Below are positions 52,765 through 63,882 of a stretch of DNA of 64,000 bases, piece after piece. This DNA comes from Ryuthela nishihirai (taxonomy: Eukaryota > Arthropoda > Arachnida > Araneae > Heptathelidae). Location of the stretch: the NCBI GenBank assembly GCA_038380435.1, contig JAWZYU010000025.1, positions 28,496,707-28,560,706 on the forward strand, in the 5' to 3' direction. The translations under genes and the position numbers were made by a program. The notes under the pieces are model-generated. The model did not search any database, was not told where the DNA came from, and saw only the letters and a program-made list of their open reading frames with translations. The first letter of the stretch is position 1; each line of letters begins with the position of its first letter.

Positions 52765-54300
52765 TGGGTTGCTTCAGTTGGTAGTGTTCCAGGTTCGTAA
52801 TCTGTAGTTCTCAGGTCCGAGTCCCACCTGTGCAGAGAGGGGATGGCTCAGTCGTTAGAGCACAAGACTCGAGCCGGCCTGTGCAGGGAGGGAGTGGCTC
52901 AGTTGCTAAAGAGCCAGACTCGAGCCCACCTGTGCAGGGAGGGGATGGTTCAGTCGGTAGAGCACAAGGCTCGTAATCTGTAATTCCCAGGCTCGAGTCC
53001 ACCCATGCAGGGAGGGGGTGGTTCAGTCGGTAGAGCATCAGGCTCGTAATCTGTAGTTCCTAGGTTCGAGATCCAACTGTGCAGGGAGGAGGTGGTTCAG
53101 TCTGTAGAGCACCAAGCTCGTAATCTGTAGTTCCCAGGCTCGAGTCCACCCATGCATGGGAGGGAGTGGTTCAGTCGGTAGAGCACCACGCTCGTAATCG
53201 GTAGTTCAGAGATTCGAGCCCACCCATGCAGGGAGGGGGTGGTTCAGTTGGTAGAGCACCAGGCTCGTAATCTGTAGTTCCTAGGTTCGAGTTCCACCTG
53301 TGCAGGGAGGAGGTGGTTCAGTTGGTAGAGCACCAGGCTCGTAATCTGTAGTTCCTAGGTTCGAGTTCCACCTGTGCAGGGAGGAGGTGGTTCAGTCGGT
53401 AGAGCACCAGGCTCGTAATCTGTAGTTCCCAGGCTCGAGTCCACCCATGCAGGGAGGGAGTGGTTCAGTCGGTAGAGCAACAGGCTCGTAATCTGTAGTT
53501 CATAGACTCCAGTTCCACCTGTGCAGGGAGGAGGTGGTTCAGTTGGTAGAGCACCAGGCTCGTAATCTGTAGTTCCTAGGTTCGAATTCCACCTGTGCAG
53601 GGAGGAGGTGGTTCAGTCTGTAGAGCAACAGGCTCGTAATCTGTAGTTCACAGACTCGAGTCCACCCATGCAGGGAGGGGGTGGTTCAGTCGATAGAGCA
53701 CCAGGCTCGTAATCTGTAGTTCATAGACTCCAGTTCCACCTGTGCAGGGAGGAGGTGGTTCAGTCAGTAGAGCACCAGGCTCGTAATCTGTAGTTCCCAA
53801 GCTCGAGTCCACCCATGGAGGGAGGGGGTGGTTCAGTCGGTAGAGCACCAGGTTCGTAATCTGTAGTTCCAGGGTTCGAGTTCCACCTGTGCAGGGAGGA
53901 GATGGTTCAGTCTGTAGAGCACCAGGCTCGTAATCTGTAGTTCCAAGGTTCGAGTTCTATCTGTTCAGGGAGGGGGTGGTTCAGTCGGTAGAGCACAAGG
54001 CTCGTAACCTGTAGTTCCCAGTTCGAGTTCCAGGTGGACTAGAATTGATATTTATTTCTGCAAAACTCCTTGCCTTGCCCTCAGTCAGTAGGAGGTTAGT
54101 AGTTCCGCCATCCGTCGGATGGGACATTAAGCCGTTGTCCCCTTGTGCGATAGCGCTGTACTTTATGTACGTTAAAGAACACGCTGGATGGTCTTGATAG
54201 GAGACTACGATCTATTTGCTAATAGCTGTCCAGTGCATCTTCTCTAAACCATATTTCGTGGTCGCGGATCCCCATTTTGGTGTTTTCGATAAGTAAATAG
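52765..54300 (+). repeat. Tandem array of 18 tRNA-like SINE heads ending in one SINE-A body
   Basis: Eighteen tRNA-like units, most spaced 73-74 bp (A-box starts at 53,241, 53,315, 53,389, 53,462, 53,536, 53,610, 53,683, 53,757, 53,830, 53,904, 53,978). Each has an A-box-like GGTTCAGTCGGTAGAGC and most a B-box-like GGTTCGAGTTC. Units near 52,845-52,950 are shortened to about 51 bp. Two linker types (CCCATGCAGGGAGGGGG and CCTGTGCAGGGAGGAGG) tend to alternate. After the last unit the sequence runs into a diverged SINE-A body (GATTTATTTCTGCAAAACTC-like, GGATGGGACATTAAGCCG, ACGTTAAAGAACACGCTGG) ending near 54,300. Confidence 0.9.
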
Positions 54301-54457
54301 ATTTCGAGATCCCAATTTTATCGAAAATTCAAAGAACGTAACTTCCGCGATTGGGAAAAGTTTACTGCATTTTATAAAGTACAGTAATATTCATCTTGAT
54401 TTGGCACATTATTCTGGTGTCATACTGCATAAATAACACAAAAGTCTGCAATTATTT

Positions 54458-54833
54458 GGGGCGGGGGTGGCTCAGTCGGTAGCGGGCCAAGCTCGTAATC
54501 TGTAGTTCCCAGGTTCGAGTCCCAGCTGGGTCAGCGTTGAGATTTATCTCCGCAAAAATTCCCCGCCCACGGTCAGTAGGGGACACCGATGGACTTGGAA
54601 AGGCCGCCGTCCGTCGGATGGGGCGTTAAGCCGTGACTCCGTGTGCGGGAGAGCCATACCCTGTGCACGTTAAAGAACACGCCGGATGGCCTTGACGGGA
54701 GGCTACCATCTGTCTCCCAACAGCTGTTCCAGTGGGTCTCCTCCCCCAACCTTCTCTGAGCCTTCAGGGGTCCATGTGACCTGGCCATTTAGCCCATGGT
54801 GTGCAAAAAAGTGGCGCTCAGAGGTAACCCAAC
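54458..54833 (+). mobile_element. SINE-A copy, full length, with target duplication
   Basis: AATTATTT lies directly left (54,450-54,457) and again right after the tail (about 54,837). The tail is short (GAGGTAACCCAAC). Confidence 0.88.
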
Positions 54834-55189
54834 TATAATTATTTCTTTTTGAAAAGTAATTTATACAATTTTATTGTTTTTAAAATTTAATGAATTTTAT
54901 TACTTCTATGAGTCTTAAAACAATTCTAATGAGATCAGGCTTGCAAATCCCACTAATATAAAAAATTCGTGATCTCCTTGAAAAGTTATAAAAAATTTCC
55001 TCCCTAAAAATTTCTATTTGAGAAATACAGTTGATTAATTGATGCTTTCATAAAACTGGAGCCTCCATCCAAAAACTGGAGCAGATCACCAAATAAATTA
55101 AATAAAATTTAAAAAATGAAATATCTTAAGAGGCCCCATATAATTTTATATTTCAGAATTATAACTAATACTTACATGTATAACTTTCT
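54834..55189. other. Unassigned AT-rich sequence
   Basis: Nothing recognised. Confidence 0.5.
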
Positions 55190-55490
55190 ATTACACGTAT
55201 TACATGTAACTGAAGAGCCAAAACAGCTCTGTTCGGCGAGGCATAGATGCTACACGATTTCTAAAGGTGTCTTGTGGTATCTGGTACCAACACCTTACAG
55301 GCAGATCCTTTAACTCTTGTAAGTTACGTGGTTGAGCAGCCGAAGATCGGATATGTTGTTCCAACACAAATCACAGATGCTCGATTGGATTGATGTCTGG
55401 AGAATTTGGAGGACAAGGCAATACCTGGAATTCTTCCTCATGTTCCGCAAACCATTCTCGAATATTCTGGGCAGTGTGAGTAGTGGTGTT
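55190..55490 (-). pseudogene. Tc1-like transposase, C-terminal fragment (element 3)
   Basis: The complement of ATGCTCGATTGGATTGATGT, then CTGGAGAATTTGG, reads PNSPDINPIEH, the third acidic residue of the DDE triad in Tc1-type enzymes. Farther along, frames with LQELKDLPVRCWYQIPQDTF and MPRRTELF match the usual C-terminal tail. Stops break the frame and no terminal repeats were found nearby. Inactive. Confidence 0.7.
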
Positions 55491-55599
55491 GCACTATGGG
55501 ACCCCCCACGCACTGTGCTTTTCCCCTATGACATCACAAACCACGCCCACTTCCGCCCTTTATTAATATTCATAATTAATAATTCATAATTAATAATTA

Positions 55600-56280
55600 A
55601 AAATAATTAAAAATTTATTAATCCCTCTTTATCAAAAAAAAACCCTTTATTAAAAGTTTATCCCCCTTTCTCCCCCTTCCTTCCCCCTTTAACCCATGGC
55701 ACCATGTGGTGACTATGAGGAGTACTATTTTCAGAAAAACCCCTATTTTAGCTATAATTTCCCGATTTCTGACTCCTCCCTCATTAAAAACCCCCTTATC
55801 AGAAGTTCCCTCCCCTCTTTTAACACCGTGGCGCCATCTAGTGACTATGACGAGTACTATTCCTAGAAAAAAAACCCTATTTTAGCTATAATTTCCCGAT
55901 TTTTGACTCCCCCTCATTAAAAAATCCCCTTATCAAAAGTTCTGCCCCCCTCATTAAATCACCCCTTTATTAAACTTCCCTCCCCCTCATTAAAAACCCA
56001 CCTTATCAAAAGTTCCCTTTATTAAAACTTCCTTAATCACAAACTCCTTTGGTATCCACAGTCATCTGAAATTTTCCAAGTCCAGCTAAACTTTGGGATG
56101 GCAACAATCAGAAAATCCCCATTATTAAAATTAGCTCACCCTCATTAAAAAACCCCTTATCAAAAACTGCACCACTGGTTGACCCACCTGTATTTTAAGC
56201 CCCCTCTTTAAAGACCCCTTGGTTGACCTATATATATATATTTTTTAAACCCTCCTCTTTAAAGACCCCCCAGGTCGACC
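55600..56280. repeat. C/T-rich degenerate tandem repeats
   Basis: Irregular copies of CCCCTCATTAAAAACCCCTT and TATCAAAAGTTC-type units. They include a duplication of about 125 bp (ATGGCACCATGTGGTGACTA at about 55,695 against GTGGCGCCATCTAGTGACTA at about 55,829, both followed by CCCTATTTTAGCTATAATTT). Confidence 0.65.
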
Positions 56281-56978
56281 CATCGCGTGATAAATCAGTT
56301 TTCTCCATGCGCATTTAATCAGTACCATCCAACGTGTGTTTTAGTACATCTCCTGTATTTAAAAAAACTCATCACACACTCCCTTGGTATCCATGTTCAT
56401 TTTTTCCAAGTCCAAGAATGGCTGATGCAGTCCTTGAACAAGGTCCCCATATTTTGCGAATTCGACCTTCACTAGAATAAGGACTATCCCGCAGTAACTG
56501 TTTAACTGTTCCGCAGAAAATGAAAAAATGCTATTGGATAAAAAAATTAATAAAAAGAAAAAAATCTGAATTTATTTGTAATTATGAAAAATATTGAGGG
56601 GTTATATGGTCGACCTAAAAGACCCGTGTTCGGAACCTCACCCCGGACCACGTTTTACTGGCGGATGGTTTTTAACAAAAGTCTTGAGAAATTAAAAATT
56701 CCAAAAAGGGGAATCACAAGGGTTTTTTTTATGGTTGAAACTTGGAACACCCCCTGTGCTGCTGCCGTATCACGCACACTGTCTTACATCATTAAAACCC
56801 ACTGGCACTCTTGAGACGGCTCTCCGCATTCCCAATTCTACCCTTTATGATAGGTCAGCATTTCAATGTACCCAATGTAGACTTTTGAAATTACGCACCC
56901 TAAACCTTCAAGAGTTGAGCTTATTTAGTCTCCAGCGGATTGATGCTGTCAGATATCTGTGCTTCCGCTTCTCGACTT
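56281..56978. other. Unassigned sequence
   Basis: Nothing recognised. Short frames (56,584-57,019) have no motif. Confidence 0.5.
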
Positions 56979-57364
56979 GGGGTGGGGGTGGCTCAGTCGG
57001 TAGCGCGCCAGGCTCGTAATCTGTAGTTCCCAGGTTCGAGTCCCAGCTGGGTCAGCGTTGAGATTTATCTCCGCAAAATTCCCCGCCCTGCCCACGGTCA
57101 GTAGGGGACACCAATGGGCTTGGAAAGGTTGCCATCCATCGGATGGGATGTTAAGCCGTGGCCCCATGTGTGGGAGAGCCATACCCTGTGCACGTTAAAG
57201 AACACGCTGGATGGCCTTGACGGGGGGCTACCATCTGTCTCCCAACAGCTGTTCCAGTGGGTCCCCTCCCCCCAACCTTCTCTGAGCCTTCGGGGTCCAT
57301 GTGACCTGGCCATTTAGCCCATGGTGTGCAAAAAAGTGCCGCTCAGAGGTAAAACAACTCAACA
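56979..57364 (+). mobile_element. SINE-A copy, full length
   Basis: GGGGTGGGGGTGGCTCAGTC start, AACAACTCAACAACCCAA tail, several G-to-A changes at CpG sites (GTTGCCATCCATCGG), as expected of methylation decay. Confidence 0.92.
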
Positions 57365-58387
57365 ACCCAAGCTTCAGACTTGTCTTGGAAAGTGATTTTA
57401 CGTTTGTCTCAATTACTCTCCGCCGTTACGCGACATGGTTTAAAAATACTTATTACCGCTGTATCCTCAGTACTGGGAAGTAACGCTACTCGAAGAAAAA
57501 TCAGCTATGGGAGTAATCATTAATCTACAAACCCTCTCACAGTTTGTAAAAATTGTCTCTTCCAACGTTTATTGGCGAACGTGAAGACGCTGATGAAATT
57601 CACGTTGCGCCGTCAGTTACACGCTTTTACCGGGTAAATTCTGTAAAGACTACACGGCAGAATGCTAAAGGTAGAATTCATACGTATCAGCTTACGTAAA
57701 AAATGCAAGACGAAGGCGTGTTAATAGAGGACAATAGTTTTAACAATAACCTACTATAAAAGATAATAAGTCTCACTCGAACGTACCCTTCTCAACATAT
57801 CGAGGGCTAATCCACCGAAATGAGAAAGCTTCCGCGCAACATAAAAATCCACCTAACTATGCTTTTTTATGTAAACGCTGTTCTGATATTTTTTACGTAA
57901 GCTGTATGTTCTGATCGGACCTGAAAAATATGCAGATGTTCTCACGTAGAGCGTACAAGAAGTGACGTGTCTTTACAAACTCTCCCACTTCGACTCTATT
58001 GCAAAAGCTTCTACTAATCATTGTCGCGTGATTCTAAAGAAATGCGGAGAGACGTGCGCGCACCAACAAGCAACTGGTGACGTATAAAGGTCACGGACCA
58101 CTCACCCACGCCACTCGCGCTGACCTATGGGACAGCCGTGGAAACAGATAAAATAATTAGATATGGTTCGACTCACTTTGAGAAGAGCAGTCGCTCCGTG
58201 TCATCTCCCTCGAGCGTAATGAGAAAGTTAAATAATGACATGGGGAAATGCTCAGAACAAAGGAAATTCCCTGTGTGTGTTGGGGGGGGGGGCTTCGGAT
58301 CTTTTAGAGGGTTAAGTTATCGCTTTCTCTAAGCGGTCAGGTGATTTTAAAAAGTCGACATCACAATTAAAGTACGTAATGGTTACA
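57365..58387. other. Unassigned sequence
   Basis: About 1.0 kb of somewhat more GC-balanced DNA. No long frame, repeat or motif recognised. A G-run lies at 58,281-58,290. Confidence 0.5.
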
Positions 58388-58400
58388 GAGAGAATAGGGT

Positions 58401-58705
58401 TGGGTTGTTTGGGTTGGGTTGTTTTACCTCTGAGCGGCACTTTTTTGCACACCATGGGCTAAATGGCCAGGTCACAAGGACCCCGAAGGCTCAGAGAAGG
58501 TTTGGGGAGGGGATCCACTGGAATAGCTGTTGGGAGACAGATGGTAGCCTCCCATCAAGGCCATCCAGCGTGTTCTTTAACGTGCACAGGGTATGGCTCT
58601 CCCGCACACGGGGCCACGGCTTAACGTCCCATCCGACGGACGGCGGCCTTTCCAAGCCCATCGGTGTCCCCTACTGACCGTGGGCAGGGCGGGGAAATTT
58701 TGCGG
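58401..58705 (-). mobile_element. SINE-A copy, 5'-truncated, 14-bp target duplication
   Basis: Starts with an extended tail (GTTGGGTTGTTTGGGTTGGG) and stops at TTTTGCGGA, so the tRNA-like head is missing. GAGAGAATAGGGTT flanks both sides (about 58,388-58,401; 58,706-58,719). Confidence 0.92.
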
Positions 58706-58719
58706 AGAGAGAATAGGGT

Positions 58720-59864
58720 TTGACCTCGTACATTAGAAAGGGAACATACAAAAAATTGTTAACTGGCACTCTTTATCCTCATAAGAAATTGTGCCGTATA
58801 ATTCAGCGTAAAAATTTAATACGAGTTTCGCAAAATGTGTAAAAATCCCACTGTGATATGAAGTAATACGAAATTCGGGAGAGTTATCACTAAGTTTCAA
58901 CTTTTATTTTTTCCAAACGCAATAATGCATCGTTTCTGTGGAACGCTGATGACTTCAATGCAAAAAATGATGCAAGGGACGATCTTTCTCACACTAGCGA
59001 TATGCCCATGCACTTTGCTAAAAAAACAAACCTGGAACCCTATAGACAATAAAGATTTGAACTAAAAAGTCATTAAAACCGTGAATGGACTGATTGATAA
59101 AAATATGTGAAACCTAATGTACTGAACTTGATAACATTAATATAGATAGGGATCCTCGGTTGTTTTTTCTATACTATCATAAATTGAGAAACCTCGATGC
59201 TTGAGAAATGATTCATTTAACTATCAAAGATGAATAGAGCTCTGTAAAGTTTAATTCTCCACACAATCTTCTGAGTTCATTGTGCTGTAGATGTCTAATT
59301 CTGTCAGGATCACAAGGGATGTTTTACACATTCAAGGACTTTCTCTTTTTCTGACATTCGCTAATCAAAGTGTCTATCTACAAAAGCTACTACGCATCAG
59401 ACTCATCATTACACAAACTACCTATCCATAGGTTGTGTACGCATTTAGAATGAAAAACCGATAGCAAGTTGCTTCACTGTCATAGAGATAAACTCATAAC
59501 TTAATCTTCAGATGCATGTTTCTTCATAGAATCGTAAACTCCCAATAACTATGCTTTTCCTCACACATCTCGCAAGATAATTAAAGTTCAATCACTGATT
59601 CATCTTCCCTATCTGTATATTTACTTTCTAATAAACCATACTTTAACGACCAAAATAGGTAAATCGCAAGCATCATCAAATTATTATTTTTTTTCCATAT
59701 ATCTGTTTACGTTGAAAATCTCACAATAGCCTATTCAGTACTTTACCAACCCCCCACCCCCCCCCCCCCCCCCCCCCCCCCGAGACAGCTATAAGTTATG
59801 ATAGCCAACATATATCCCATATACAGTAAATTAGTTGCTTCTAAGAAACCTAGAGATCCATGGT
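58720..59864. other. Unassigned sequence with a 25-base C run
   Basis: About 1.1 kb without recognised features apart from the pure C run at 59,757-59,781, preceded by CCCCCA. The length of such a run is unreliable in assemblies. Confidence 0.5.
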
Positions 59865-59890
59865 AAGGCATGAGTATGTCGTATGAAAGG

Positions 59891-60264
59891 TTGTTGTTTT
59901 ACCTCTGAGCGGCACTTTTTTTGCACACCATGGGCTAAATGGCCAGGTCACATTGACCCCGAAGGCTCAGAGAAGGTTGGGGGAGGAGACCACTGGAACA
60001 GCTGTTGGGAGACAGGTGGTAACCTCCCGTCAAGCCATCCAGCGTGTTCTTTAACGTGCACAGGGTATGGCTCTCCAGCACACGAGGCCACGGCTTAACG
60101 TTCCATCCGGCGACCTTTCCAAGCCCATCGGTGTCCCCTACTGACCGTGGGCAGGCGGGGAATTTTGCGGAGATAAATCTCAACGCTGACCCAACTGGGA
60201 CTCGAACCTGGGAACTACAGATTACGAGCCTGGCGCGCTACCGACTGAGCCACCCCGCCCAGGA
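59891..60264 (-). mobile_element. SINE-A copy, nearly full length, with 26-bp target duplication
   Basis: An exact 26-bp direct repeat flanks it (59,865-59,890 and 60,265-60,290, beginning AAGGCATGAGTATG). Perfect repeats of this length indicate a young insertion, though the body already lacks the CGACGGACGG step. Confidence 0.93.
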
Positions 60265-60290
60265 AAGGCATGAGTATGTCGTATGAAAGG

Positions 60291-60684
60291 TAACCGTTAA
60301 GACAGATAGTTGCATTTTAAAGATACACCGAACACACTCTTACATGCAATCAATAGATGCACGAACCTTCCATCTCGTAACGTATGAAAAGGAAAGTTTT
60401 AGTAGCACGAACAGTCATTCTTTCACAATAAGTCAATGTTGACTGCGTTAAATATGATTCGAACGGAAGACAATCTGAATAGACGCTTTTGTTTGGAAAT
60501 TAAAAATCTGAAAACTCACTGTTTATAAGAAAAACAACAATATTTTCAGTATTTCAATGAAAAGTTGGATTTGCATTCACTGACTTCAACCGCCGATAAA
60601 ACGTACGTAAGAAACGTAAGCTCTCTAGGCGGTTATTCCAAGGCGCTATCTCACGCTCTTTTCAGAGTTCCTGGTCCCCCTACT
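60291..60684. other. Unassigned sequence
   Basis: Nothing recognised. Confidence 0.5.
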
Positions 60685-60697
60685 ACGTTTCAATAAG

Positions 60698-61083
60698 GGG
60701 CGGGGGTGGCTCAGTCGGTAGCGCGCCAGGCTCGTAATCTGTAGTTCCCAGGTTCGAGTCCCAGCTGGGTCAGCGTTGAGATTTATCTCCGCAAAATTCC
60801 CCGCCCTGCCCACGGTCAGTAGGGGACACCGGTGGACTTGGAAAGGCCGCCGTCCGTCGGATGGGACGTTAAGACGTGGCCCCGTGTGCGGGAGAGCCAT
60901 ACCCTGTGCACGTTAAAGAACACGCTGGATGGCCTTGACGGGAGGCTACCATCTGTCTCCCAACAGCTGTTCCAATGGGTCCCCTCCCCCAACCTTCTCT
61001 GAGCCTTCGGGGTCCATGTGGCCTGGTCATTTAGCCCATGGTGTGCAAAAAAGTGCCGCTCAGAGGTAAAACAACCCAACCCA
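60698..61083 (+). mobile_element. SINE-A copy, full length, 13-bp target duplication
   Basis: ACGTTTCAATAAG on both sides (60,685-60,697; 61,084-61,096). Near consensus with intact A and B boxes. A good reference copy for the family. Confidence 0.95.
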
Positions 61084-61424
61084 ACGTTTCAATAAGCGCA
61101 TAAGTGTGTGAAGGTGGCTATTTTTCGCTGCAAACACAAGTTTTTCGACAAAGATGGAGTGTTTCACTACACGAGGAAATCTAACACTGTCTAAGAATCG
61201 GTTTAGTTATTTTTCCTGCATGAGAATATTTCTATACTAGTGAGGAATTCTTAGAACAAGTGGTACTATGTTCGTGTGAAAGTGTTTCGGGCAAGCACAC
61301 GTTTTTTGATAATGTTATGTATCTTGTTTGGAAATCTGAAAGAACACTGTCTATAGAAAGTAGCATTACTCCAGTAAGCTAGTACTAATTACTTCTCGAT
61401 TATGAGAGACGAAGGTTGCAATCG

Positions 61425-61590
61425 TTGACAGATATTTCTTCAGAATTATGTAATCAGCCATAGTGTTCGGATATTTGATCCATAGTAAGACATGAACGTT
61501 TGTGTTGTTTACCTACCAAGATCCCGACAACCTCTCATCCCTTCTACTGGGTCGTATGAGAGGATCTTGTAACTGTTACGACAATTAGCC
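61425..61590. mobile_element. Decayed pieces of the fold-back MITE and SINE-B
   Basis: TTGACAGATATTTCTTCAGA and CATAGTGTTCGGATA (61,427-61,472) match one arm of the fold-back MITE. ACGTTTGTGTTGTTTACCTA to CTTCTACTGGGTCGTATGAG (61,496-61,560) follows SINE-B loosely. Confidence 0.5.
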
Positions 61591-62020
61591 GCGTGAAGTC
61601 GTATTTATTTTTAAAGCAAAGACACACTAATTTCGGACTCGCTAGCTAGAGAACGATATATTAACTTGCTAAAGTTTGATTTTAACAATCAGATAGTGTA
61701 TATATCATCACTTTTTTTTAGTTCATACTAAAAACTTCCAAATTTTAAAGGAAATATTGTCTCATTATAAGCTATTTCATACAAAGAGATACGCACTCTA
61801 TGCTTCACATTTAAATCTATAGAGATAACGATCACTAACCATGGAACACATCTGTGAAAAAAACACGCTATGATCGGGTTTGAGAAAGATTTTTAGCCCA
61901 TGGGGGTGCTGCACTGCAGGAAAGCACACCATCTTTGATATTAGAACCTACATGAAAGTTATACTGTTTGGGTTTGAGAAAGATTCTTTAGTTCACAGGG
62001 CACCGCATTACAGTAAAGCA
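61591..62020. other. Unassigned sequence
   Basis: Contains two imperfect copies, about 100 bp apart, of GGTTTGAGAAAGATT...GCAGGAAAGCACACC / GGTTTGAGAAAGATT...ACAGTAAAGCACACT (61,878-61,930; 61,971-62,025). No gene seen. Confidence 0.5.
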
Positions 62021-62450
62021 CACTGTCTTGTGCGTATGTCTGTCTGTATGTTTGTTCCTCTGTGTGTGTGTTTGTGCCTCTGTGTAAATATGTATGTTTC
62101 TACGAAATATGTGTACGTGTAGGTGTGTGCATATATGTCAAGATGTAACTGTGTCTTCATGTTTGTTTCTCTCTCTCTGTGTGTGTTTCAGTGAATCGTG
62201 TATGTGTGCGTATGTGAGTGTGTGTGTATGTTCATGTATGTTAATATGTTTGTTTCTCTATATGTATATGTTTTCGTGCGTTGCGTATGTGTTAAGATGT
62301 CTGTATGCACATAGTCGTTTCTCTGTATGTGTATACGTCTTCATGTTTGTCTCTCTCTCTGTGTGTGTGGGTGTTAAAGTGTCTGTATGTGTTTCATCTT
62401 TATGTGTATATGTTATCGTATGTGTGTGTGTGTTTGTTCACATGCAAGAA
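62021..62450. repeat. Degenerate (TG)n-rich low-complexity tract
   Basis: Repeated TGTGTGTGT, TCTCTCTGTGTGTG and TATGTGTATATG blocks. The Cys/Val-rich frames across it are artefacts of the repeat. Confidence 0.85.
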
Positions 62451-63303
62451 TAAACATATTGTCTTACGGATACTTGCTTGCTACAGAAGAAGCTAACAAT
62501 TTAAAACGAGACTAGTGGTTATGCAAAATATTTCATCACAGATCTTAACTTGAATACTCATATTTCAGGAGGTGTAAGGATTTTTCTTCAACACGTTCGA
62601 ATATTGTTTTTTGAGCACGACTGTGTTACGTTACGTTACCTGTCAGATGTCTCGTAACGAACAAAACGTGTGTGTTTTTTGCTAATACAGAAGAGGACAT
62701 ACAACCGAGAATTTTTCAAACTTAGAATAACACAACATGCTGATGCTTTAAGAACGAAGCGGAGGGATACTAACAGCTGAACCATGACCTGAAACGGTCG
62801 AAATCCTTGTTGTTTCGCGCAAGGGGTCGAAGGATGTTAAAACATGTAATAATCTGGAAAGGGAAATCCAGTTGTTTCAAAAAAGGGGACCTTTTATGAT
62901 ACAAGGATTTTTTTCAGGAGTATTACGTTTTATCACCCTTCGCCCCCTTGCGGGAAACAACATCCTTCTGGTCCGAATTCACCGGACCAGACGGCCTTCT
63001 TCCAATCATTCAAGGTCCAGTTTTGATGTTTGCATGCCCTTTGTAGACGCTTTCGATGGGAACCGAGGCTAGCATGGGCACTCGGCGCGGCTTGCGGCTA
63101 CGCATCCCCATTTTCAAGAGGGTTCGATGTAATATGTGTTGTGACACATTACTCCCGTCACCAGCATTTAAATTAGGGTCGAGTTACGCCACAGTATCCC
63201 TTCTGTTGGCTCGTACCATACAGGATAACCTTCGCTCACCTCTTTCATTGACTATCAACGATCGGCCACACCTTGCCGGCGGTTTGTGTTTTTTTCCCTC
63301 CTA
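62451..63303. other. Unassigned sequence
   Basis: About 850 bp with no repeat or gene recognised. GTTACGTTACGTTACC at about 62,624 is a short repeat. Confidence 0.5.
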
Positions 63304-63697
63304 GGGTTGGGTTGGGTTATTTTACCTCTGAGCGGCACATTTTTGCACACCATGGGCTAAATGGCCAGGTCACATGGACCCCGAAGGCTCAGAGAAGGTT
63401 GGGGGAGGGGACCCACTGGAACAGCTGTTGGGAGAAAGATGGTCGCCTCCCGTCAAGGCCACCCACCGTGTTCTTTAACGTGCACAGGGTATGGCTCTCC
63501 CGAACACGGGGCCACGGCTTAACGTCCCACCCGACGGACGACGGCCTTTCCAAACCCATTGGTGTCCCCTACTGACCGCGGGCAGGGCGGGGAATTTTGC
63601 GGAGATAAATCTCAACGCTGACCCAGCTGGGACTCGAACCTGGGAACTACAGATTACGAGCCTGGCGCGCTACCGACTGAGCCCCCCCCCCGCCCCA
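63304..63697 (-). mobile_element. SINE-A copy, full length, with target duplication
   Basis: CCTCCTAGG flanks both sides (about 63,296-63,304 and 63,700-63,708). Tail extended (GGTTGGGTTGGGTTATTTTACC). The head ends in a C-run. Confidence 0.92.
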
Positions 63698-63699
63698 CC

Positions 63700-63882
63700 C
63701 CTCCTAGGACCACTCTTTCACGGCTGACCGTGAGCACCCCACACGGCTGACCGTGGCTGACTAACCACGGCTGACCGTGAGCACCCCACAAGCTTTGCCA
63801 TCTCGCAAATGCTTTGACCCAATCGTCTGGCCATTACAATTTGGCCTTTGTCAAACTCACTTAAATCCACTGCCTTTCCCAT
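63700..63882 (-). pseudogene. Tc1-like transposase, N-terminal fragment (element 4)
   Basis: The complement from 63,882 reads [20 protein letters not shown] then [19 protein letters not shown], the first helix-turn-helix of a Tc1-type transposase, which recognises the element ends. After Val the sequence is duplicated in short blocks (ACGGCTGACCGTGAGCACCC at about 63,720 and 63,767), so the frame is lost. The rest of the gene has been replaced by the SINE. The 5' side runs off the window (63,883-64,000). Confidence 0.75.

Noticed and set aside
62094..62496. Cys/Val/Ser-rich ORFs of 63-119 codons
   Set aside because: Products of a degenerate TG-rich low-complexity tract.
3659..63727. Dozens of similar 60-140 codon ORFs (MGCFTSERHFFAHHGLNG, MARSHGPRRLREGW, NVPSDGRRPFQAHRCPLLTV types) on both strands
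   Set aside because: All lie within SINE-A copies and come from overlapping frames of the same non-coding repeat. No start, splice or protein-family support.
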